Source of the DNA: Scilla litardierei
Taxonomy: Eukaryota > Streptophyta > Magnoliopsida > Asparagales > Asparagaceae
DNA: 64,000 nt
Assembly: GCA_030789695.1 (NCBI GenBank)
Contig: CM061142.1
Coordinates: 147,333,266 to 147,397,265 of the forward strand
Reading direction: 5' to 3'
Shown: in pieces, positions 57,143 to 64,000 of the stretch
Layout: each line of letters starts with the position of its first letter
How positions within the stretch are numbered: the first letter of the stretch is position 1
Notes under the pieces: model-generated
Database searches by the model: none
The model's input: the letters and a program-made list of their open reading frames with translations, nothing else
Told to the model about the DNA's origin: nothing
Translations under genes and position numbers: made by a program

Positions 57143-59587
57143 TGTAACGACTGGTTTTTCATGTATGGATTTTATTATATATATATATATATTTGATTGC
57201 TTCTCCTTGATTGTGATTTCCATTTCCGTCTCCGTAGTTTTCATTTTCGTTCGTTTCGTCGTGATTCTCTAGATTCTTCCGTCGGTTTGCGTGTTTGAAG
57301 TAAGTCATTCGTGACGGGCTTCATAACGTCGATATCTTAGAGTTAGAACGAGCCTAGGAGACTTAGGAAACCATCTCGGAGCTTCGCGCTCCATTTCGGA
57401 ACTTTCAGTGCACATTAGCCGGTATAAGAAGGGGCACCGACCGACTAGATGACGATCCAGTCGGTCGGAAAACCTTCTTGAACCGACTAGCGGGCTTGAA
57501 AAGTTATTCAGGAGTTACTGTTTATTGTTAGTCAGTCTAAGAACGTTGGTCGATCGACTAGGTTGCAAACTAGTCGGTCAGCAATGCTTCTTTAACCGAC
57601 TAACTCTTTAATTATTTTGACACTAGTTACTGTTTACTCTTAGTCGGTCCAAGAACGTTCGTCGACCGACTAGTTTTCAAAATAGTCGGTCAGTAGTTGT
57701 TCTTTGACCGACTAAATCTAAATCCTAATTTTCGTCAGGGGTTACTGTTTACACTTAGTCGGTCTGCGTTGGTCAACCGACCGACTAGTTCCCAAACTAG
57801 TCGGTCAGTGGTTGCTCTCTGACCGACTAAACAGTACAAGAAACCCTAGTTTTGCCCTAGCCGCCACCAAACTCTATAAATACCCCTCCAAACATTTTCT
57901 TCTTCTCCCTCATGACCTAAAACCCTAATTTCTCCCCCATTGAGCCCCCATCTTCCTCAAACCATTAATCCTTCATCCCAAGCTCATCCTCCATCATCCA
58001 AACCCTCCCTTGTCACAACCCACCTTCCATCTTGCTCAAACCTTCATCAAACCCTCAAAATCCACATCCAACCCTATTTCTCCAGATTTTCCCTCATTTC
58101 CAGATCTGAGCCGGATCGTTCTTCCGTTGCCGTGGTTGCTCGGCATCGTTCCTTCGCTTCTTCACGGTAATACTCGATTCATTTAGTTTTAGCATAACCC
58201 ACATTGACATTGTGAAACCATAATAAAATGGATTATTAGATGATTAGGGTTCAAATAAGAAACCAATTTAGAATCATTGTGCTAATAATTGTTTTGCCAT
58301 AACAGTGATCGATTCCGTAGTTAGCTTGTGTGACGATCTTCATTGCTCGTCAATCTCGGTATCAGGCAAGTGAAACTTGCATATCTTGATTTGGGCCATG
58401 TCTTAGGCCATTACCTTGCTTTAGCGTAAAAGAGACTAGACGGTGAAAGGATAGCCGTCTAGACGCCATTGACCTAGCTTGACAACGAAGCTTGGTCCGT
58501 CACCTCCATCATGCTTGTATGTCACGTTTAATTTCACTTAACGGTACGCGTATTAACTGTTCATGTCATCCATGCATCCTCAACTGCTATTGCATTTTAA
58601 ACTGCCATGTTTAATTTAAATTAACGGTACGCGAATATGTTCATATCATTGCATTTTGCCTGTCACGTTTAATTTCAATTAACGGTACGCGAATATCTGC
58701 TCATGTCATTGCATGCTTGAACACTCATCGTGATTACGTAGCTTCGCTACATACTTGTACTATTTGTTTCGGCTAGGCACCCGTTCTGCGGGCGCAACCC
58801 TATGCCAAATACACTTTCTGGCTCGTGTTCCAGAAGACGAGCTCAACACAGCCTGCGGGCAATAGGGCACTCGTTGAGTGATCCCTTGTACTTGATACTT
58901 GAACACAGCCTACGGGCAATAGGGCACTCGTTGAGTGATCCCTTGTACTGGTTACTTGACAATACATGTCCCAACTACCACTTGCTACCTGTACTTTACT
59001 TTACTCGTTACCACCTTACCTTAGTTGCCATGCACCATACTTTAACTGCTAGGTTGCTAGTTTACCTTTCTTTCTGTTTCCTTGCACAAGTCTTTCAACT
59101 TGCTGACATGTGCCCCTTTTCTCTTTTGGGTGACACATGTTAGAGCCCGAGCCTGAGATACTTGCTGAGGACGCGGTGTTCGCTGACGCTGAGTCAGAAC
59201 CCGCGTTGATCGAGGACTTCGTTGACACTGGAGATCAGTCTTAGTGTCTTCGTTTAGCTTCTTTTGTTAGACTGCTTAGTTGTCGGTGCGTGGCACCTAG
59301 TTTGATACTCTGTTATGTTTATGTTTTGTTTGGCCTTGTTCTGGGCCTTAGACTCTTTCCTGTTAGCCTGGTGGCTTTTCTGTGATGTTGAATATTTTGT
59401 GGACAAACTTTGGGATTGGTATTTCATATCCGTCTCCTTTTTCTATTATTATTATTGTTGTTCCGTTTGCGATTACAGGGACCTGCTTATACTAAATTGA
59501 CGCTTATCAGGCGTGCAGCTTCACAGCTGCACGTCTGAGCGGACCTTCTCACGTCTCGTCTCCATTTTAGGGAAGCGGGGCGTGACA
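57143..59587 (+). repeat. GYP-3 3' LTR
   Basis: Collinear with the 5' LTR. The palindromic array is slightly eroded here (for example gtcagtc for gtcggtc, cgatcgac for cgaccgac). Confidence 0.95.
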
Positions 59588-59665
59588 TTTGGTTTTGACA
59601 ATGGTCGGCTTAGAGATCCTAGAACGTTTAGGTGCAACATCATTCCCCTTGGTCTTGGGTGCCAT

Positions 59666-60179
59666 TGTGTAATCAACCGAAGGAAACGAAAGAACAAACC
59701 GTACGAATGAATCGACACGAGAGAGAACGATACCTAATCGGTGATGAACGACAGAGAGGGAGACAAGCGACCAAGCAATCGACAGAACGACGAGAGATTA
59801 GAGAGAGAGGCTTCGAATCTGAGTGAAAACTACAGCTACAGTGGATTTTGAAGCGAGGAAGACGAGGGAGTTTTCAGTCGGATGAGAGAGACAACAAGTG
59901 ATCGAATCGACGGCTCTCGATGATATAAAGAGGGGTCTAAAGAATCTGTCCCGTTGGATCGAAAAATCGACGGCTCAGATCAAGTTAACGAACCGCCACA
60001 ACAGTTGATAGTTGACTTATTGACATTTGTCAGTCGACTGGAAAATTAGATTGAGATAGGCATGTGATGACAGACAGTCGACTGTATAATAGTCATCAGT
60101 CGCCTGGGCGAAAGGTACAGTCTGCTGTTTGGTAAAATAGAGTAGGGCAGTCGACTGTCGAAGGAATGACAATCGTCTG
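59666..60179 (-). promoter_or_regulatory. COP-4 promoter-like array before the extra ORF
   Basis: CAGTCGACTG-type decamers at 60031, 60075, 60097, 60118, 60148 and 60170 (several 21-22 bp apart) are followed on the minus strand by a TATA-like sequence (complement of gatataaag, 59922-59930) and a leader of about 260 nt to the ATG at 59665. This is the arrangement of the COP-2 U3, here after pol. Confidence 0.5.
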
Positions 60180-60457
60180 TCCTGGTCCAGAAATGTGCAG
60201 TGAGAATAAAATCCAGAGGATAGATACAACTCACCCTAGGACCTATACTCTAACATAAATCTGATCATGAAATCAATATCAAAAATATTATCGATTAACA
60301 CACAAATCTCTTAAAACAATCCAAAACTATCAAAATCATCAAAATCTCAATTACATCTCTTAAAACAAATATATGTGAAACATATAATTTAACAAACGAA
60401 GAGAAGTAATAATGATGATATGAGTTCAAACATGATATGACATGAAAGTGTAAACTC
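60180..60457 (-). other. Spacer after COP-4 pol
   Basis: AT-rich, with no gene or repeat recognised. Confidence 0.6.
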
Positions 60458-63400
60458 CTATAATTCAGATTCACCCGTAATCCCTAATTCTCCATGCAAC
60501 CTCACAAATGAATCTTCTTTAAGAGGTTTAGTGAAGATGTCGACGATTTGTTTTTGGGTTTCAATGTTCTCTAATATGATGTCCTTCTTAGCTACATGAT
60601 CATTGATAAAATGGTGTCTTACATCAATGTGTTTGGTATGGGAGTGATGTACTGGATTCTTGGAAAGACAAATAGCACTTTGGTTATCAACCATGATAGG
60701 TCAAGTATCACAATTGACATCATAGTCCTTAAACGTGTGTCTCATCCTAAGAACTTGTGCACATGCAAGACCGCGGCAATATACTCCGCTTCAGTCGTGA
60801 ACAATGATACCGAGTTTTGTTTCTTGGAGAACCAAGAAACTAGGGAATTTCCTAGAAAGTGGCAAGTGCCACTAGTACTCTTCCTATCGGATTTGCATCC
60901 GGTAAAGTCGGCATCATTATATGAGATTAACTCATATGTGCTAGATTTAGGGTAAAGTAACCCATAATCTAGTGAATGATTGAGGTAACGAAAAATCGTT
61001 TAACCGCAATCAAGTGTGACTCCTTAGGTCTAGCTTGATGTCTAGCACAAAGGCATACGAAAAACACGATATCGGTCCTACTAGCAGTTAAGTAAATCAA
61101 GCTACCGATCATACCTCGATATAGACGAACGTCTACATCTTTTCCGTTCTTATCCTTATGTAGATGGGTTGTCGTACTCATGGGAGTCCTTTTGCTTGAA
61201 GACGATTCCATCCTGAATCCCTTGATAAGCTCCCATGTGTACTTGGTTTGATATATAAAAGTCACATCCTTCATTTGCCAAATTGGCAGTCCAAGGATAG
61301 TTGAGCTCACCCATATGGGTCGTCTCGAATTCATCCTTCATAGACTTAGAAAATTCTTGACAAAAATTAAAGTTAGTAGAACCAAATATAATATCGTCTA
61401 CATAAACTTAAATTAAAAGGATGTCATTTTCATAATCCTTAATAAAAAGTGTTGAATCAACTTCACCAATTTTAAAACCTAAATCCAAAAGAAATGTTTT
61501 GAGTCGATCATACGAAGCTCTAAGAGCTTGTCTCAACCCATATAACGCTTTCTTAAGTTTGAAAACACGGTTTGGAAATTTTTCATGAATAAAACCGGGT
61601 GGTTGAGAAACATATACTTCTTCATTAACAATACCATTTAAAAGGCACTTTTGACATCCATTTGAAATAGTTTGAAATTCTTATGGGATGCAAAAGATAA
61701 AAGCATTCTAATAGCTTCTAATCTAGCTACGGGGGCAAAATATTCTTCGAAATCAATACATTCTTCTTACCGGTAGCCTTGAGCTACTAACCTTTCTTTG
61801 TTCCTTGTGATGACCTCGTTCTCATCGGTATTTTTCTTGAAGATCCACTTGGTCCCAATCACTTGGTGACCACTTGGAAGAGGAACGAACTCCCAAACTT
61901 CATTTCTCTCGAATTGCATGAGTTCTTCTTCCATTACCACTATCCAAGAGCTATCCTCACATGCTTCTTGGATGTTCTTTGGCTCAATGGTAGAGACGAA
62001 TGCGCAATGAGAGAATTCTTCAATTCTAGACCTCGTTCGAACACACACACCAATAGCTCCAATAATTTGGTCAGGGGGTGATTACGAATGGTAGGGTAAG
62101 CTTTGGGAATCCCTGCATCACTTGGAACATCTTCAACAACTTCATTAGTATTGTTAGTCTCAATAATGGAATCATTGATTTTAACATTACTAAGAGAATC
62201 ACACAAAATATCTACACTATCATCAATAACATAAGGAAAATCAAAATCTTCATAAAATGATACGTGTAGTGATTCCTCGATCGTTGAAGAGGTTTTGTTG
62301 TATATCCGGTTTGCTTTGCTACGCGTGGAATATCCAACAAAAATTCCTTCATCGGATCTTGGTTCAAATTTATCTAAGTTACTAAAGGTGTTCTTGATAA
62401 AACATTTTGAACCAAAATACGAAAATATTTAACTTGTGGTTTCTTGTCATAAAATAACTCAAAACAAGTTTTGTTCATTCGGGGTCTCACTAGGATCCTA
62501 TTGAGCATATAACATGTCGTGTGCACCGCCTCTGCCCAAAATTGTAGTCCAAGATGACTATCATGGAGCATGGTATGGGCACACTCATTAGGGTCCTATT
62601 CTTTCTCTCTACAACACCATTTTGTGGTGGTGCACGTGGAAAAAAATTGTGAGTTATCCCGGCATCATCACAAAACTTTGTAAAAAAACTCATTCTCAAA
62701 TTCTCCTCCATGATCACTAGGAATAGTGATAATGGTGGATCCTAAGAAATTTTGAATCTTCTTTGTAAATATGGTAAACTCTTCAAAGGCCTCATTCTTA
62801 TTAGTTAAAAATGAGACCCAAGTAAATCTAGATAAGTTGTCAACGACAACTAATCCATAATGAGCATTGCCTAAAGAAGCGGTTTTAGTTGGCCCAAACA
62901 AATCTAGATGAAGTAATTCTAGGGGCCTCTTAGAAGTTATGTCTTCTTTAAGTTTGAAAGATGATTTACTAAGTTTACCTCTTTGACATGAATCACAAAA
63001 AGTTTTCTTACTAAAAGCAATTTTTGGAAAACCTTTGACAAGATCATGCTTAGCTAGCTTAAATAAGTGCTTAAAATGAACATGACCAAAACGGCGATAC
63101 CATAATAGTTGTTCATTTGTATTAGCAACTAAGCAATGTTCTACGGTTTTAGGCAAGCTCAAATAATAAATATTTTTATGCCTAATACCGATAAATAAAA
63201 CATGTGAATAAGAATCAACAATTTTACACAAACCTTCTCCAAAGTTAACCTTGTAACCTTTGTCACAAAGTTGACTAATGGAGATGAGGTTATGACACAG
63301 ACCACTAACTAAATATACATTAGTAATTAAAGGTTTGGATGAATTACCGACTATACCTACTCCAATGATGGTTCCCTTTTGATTACCTCCAGAAGTGACC

Positions 63401-63487
63401 GTTGCACCATCATTGATGCTAATCACTTCGGAGAGCAATGAGGGATCTCCGTCATGTGTTTGGAGCAACCACTGTCGAGTATCCATC
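60458..63487 (-). pseudogene. COP-4 Pol (protease, integrase, RT, RNase H)
   Basis: The protease active site reads LDSGCSKHMT at about 63480-63450, then a 1-nt frameshift. GAG-pre-integrase and integrase (LWYRRFGH, C-X2-C finger FCDSCQRGK, LHLDLFGP, PSDHGGEFEN) run to about 62668, then NGVVERKNRT about 62610. RT includes WIFKKNTDENEV and VYVDDIIFGSTN (about 61406-61370). RNase H runs 60694-60458 and ends HGELGITGESEL. Several frameshifts and stops between 62670 and 60960 break the frame. Motifs are Sirevirus-like. Confidence 0.85.
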
Positions 63488-63559
63488 TTTTTCTTTTAGA
63501 GCTAATTTGACCTTTATTTCTCTCTTTCTTTCTCTTGGGTACATACATAGTATACCATA

Positions 63560-63995
63560 AGCTCATAGAACCCAATTTTTGTTGGGTCCAAAGGGATTAG
63601 CCCTTTGGAAGTCAAGTCCAAGTGGACTTCCGCTTCCCAACATAATTACCACTATTAATAATATCATGAAAATAGGAATCAACATACGCATTCCTATCAT
63701 ATAAGCTTGGGTTCTTAGGACCCCAAATTGTGTATGTTTTGGGAGTCCTTTTCCTAGTTGCATGCACAATATATTGATTTCTATGAGGTGTGTGCATCCT
63801 AGGAACATGAGTTCTGGCATAAAATGAGGAGGATGATATTCATTAGACATATATGGGTTGTATGCGTGCTTAGGAACATGCATGTTGTATGAACCATATG
63901 GAGCATGCAGACATGTGGTGGATGTGCATACATGTAAGAATGATGTGCATGAGCATGTGAGTGTATAGGGTCACGTGCATGAGTATTTCTCATGT
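63560..63995 (-). pseudogene. COP-4 Gag C-terminal part
   Basis: His/Tyr/Pro/Asn-rich sequence (HVPKHAYNPYMSNEYHPPHF, YTIWGPKNPSLYDRNAY) ending in NPFGPNKNW, as in the Gag tail of Sireviruses. Frame changes are present. It continues off the right edge. Confidence 0.6.
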
Positions 63996-64000
63996 GTGTT

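Larger units (their letters stand above)
49876..59587 (+). mobile_element. GYP-3, complete but mutated Tekay-like Ty3/gypsy element
   Basis: 9712 bp with LTRs of 2443 and 2445 bp (TGTAACGACTGG...GCGTGACA) and a perfect TTTGG duplication (49871-49875 and 59588-59592). gag, protease, RT, RNase H, integrase and chromodomain-like tail are all present, but with stops and frameshifts. LTRs look about 98% alike by eye. It sits inside the extra ORF of COP-4. Confidence 0.95.
48676..59665 (-). pseudogene. COP-4 extra ORF ('putative plant transposon protein'-like), split by GYP-3
   Basis: The start at 59665 (minus) opens MAPKTKGND, a basic then Ser/Glu-rich N-terminus. It stops at 59588 and resumes at 49875, where KTK-RPHKA continues in frame once GYP-3 and one TTTGG are removed. 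An in-frame TAA lies at 49661 and a frameshift at about 49520. Downstream parts YPFLVKLFYANRIHG, FLDPTLLWTILRIP and IPYGGILTLVFRHFSIDL (to 48676) match the conserved plant transposon protein domain (PF20167-like), with a Ser/Pro-rich tail. It follows pol on the same strand, the position of env-like ORFs in some Sireviruses. Function unknown. Confidence 0.6.
47302..64000 (-). mobile_element. COP-4, Sirevirus-like copia element with extra ORF, runs off right edge
   Basis: The minus-strand order is Gag C-terminus (about 63990-63560), protease/GAG-pre-integrase, integrase, RT, RNase H (ends 60458), then an extra ORF (59665 to 48676, split by GYP-3), a PPT cluster and the 3' LTR (47717 down to about 47302). 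RT features (YVDDIIFGSTN, MIGSLIYLTAS) are those of Sireviruses. The 5' LTR lies outside the window. Confidence 0.8.

Noticed and set aside
60180..60261. A solo LTR beginning TGTTAGAGTATAG (minus strand) after COP-4 pol
   Set aside because: No second copy, no paired terminus and no target duplication visible; it does not match the COP-4 3' LTR start beyond a few bases.

Overview
The window is nuclear DNA of a flowering plant. Almost all of it is nested LTR retrotransposons of the Ty3/gypsy (Tekay/Del-type chromovirus) and Ty1/copia (including Sirevirus-type) groups, around one recognisable host gene. The large exon of that gene is very GC-rich while its surroundings are AT-rich. This is typical of commelinid monocots, but the species cannot be fixed from the sequence. 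No rRNA, tRNA, organellar or CRISPR feature was seen.

Left nest (1-39060). A decayed copia element (COP-1; 1422-3791 continuing at 38295-39060) carries two TA-microsatellite-flanked foldback MITEs. It was split by a Tekay-like element, GYP-1 (3792-38294). GYP-1 was then hit three times: by COP-2, a Sirevirus-like gag-only element in its 5' LTR (4788-11535); by GYP-2, a young and apparently intact minus-strand Tekay element between its RNase H and integrase (17054-26556); and by COP-3, a non-autonomous copia derivative full of RNA-like hairpins (27955-35119). Bases 1-1421 are the end of another Tekay-like LTR.

Host gene (39879-43016). A two-exon A1B (nepenthesin-type) aspartic protease with a signal peptide and both catalytic Asp motifs, followed by about 1.8 kb without genes.

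Right nest (about 44820-64000). A Transposase_28-type element gene is cut by COP-4, a minus-strand Sirevirus-like copia that runs off the right edge. COP-4 has an extra ORF after pol. That ORF is itself split by GYP-3, a complete but mutated Tekay element (49876-59587, perfect TTTGG duplication).

Most notable points. (1) All three Tekay elements have a short GT-AG intron exactly at the Gag/protease junction. In the intact GYP-2, removing it gives one 1500-codon Gag-Pol frame, and keeping it ends translation as a 396-aa Gag. (2) GYP-1 and GYP-3 share a second 70-71 nt intron inside integrase that GYP-2 lacks. (3) The COP-2 and GYP-3 LTRs carry phased palindromic arrays just upstream of TATA boxes. 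The GYP-3 array has about 17 DRE/CRT cores. (4) COP-3 contains five copies of one hairpin core inside flanking arms that differ in sequence but still pair in several copies.
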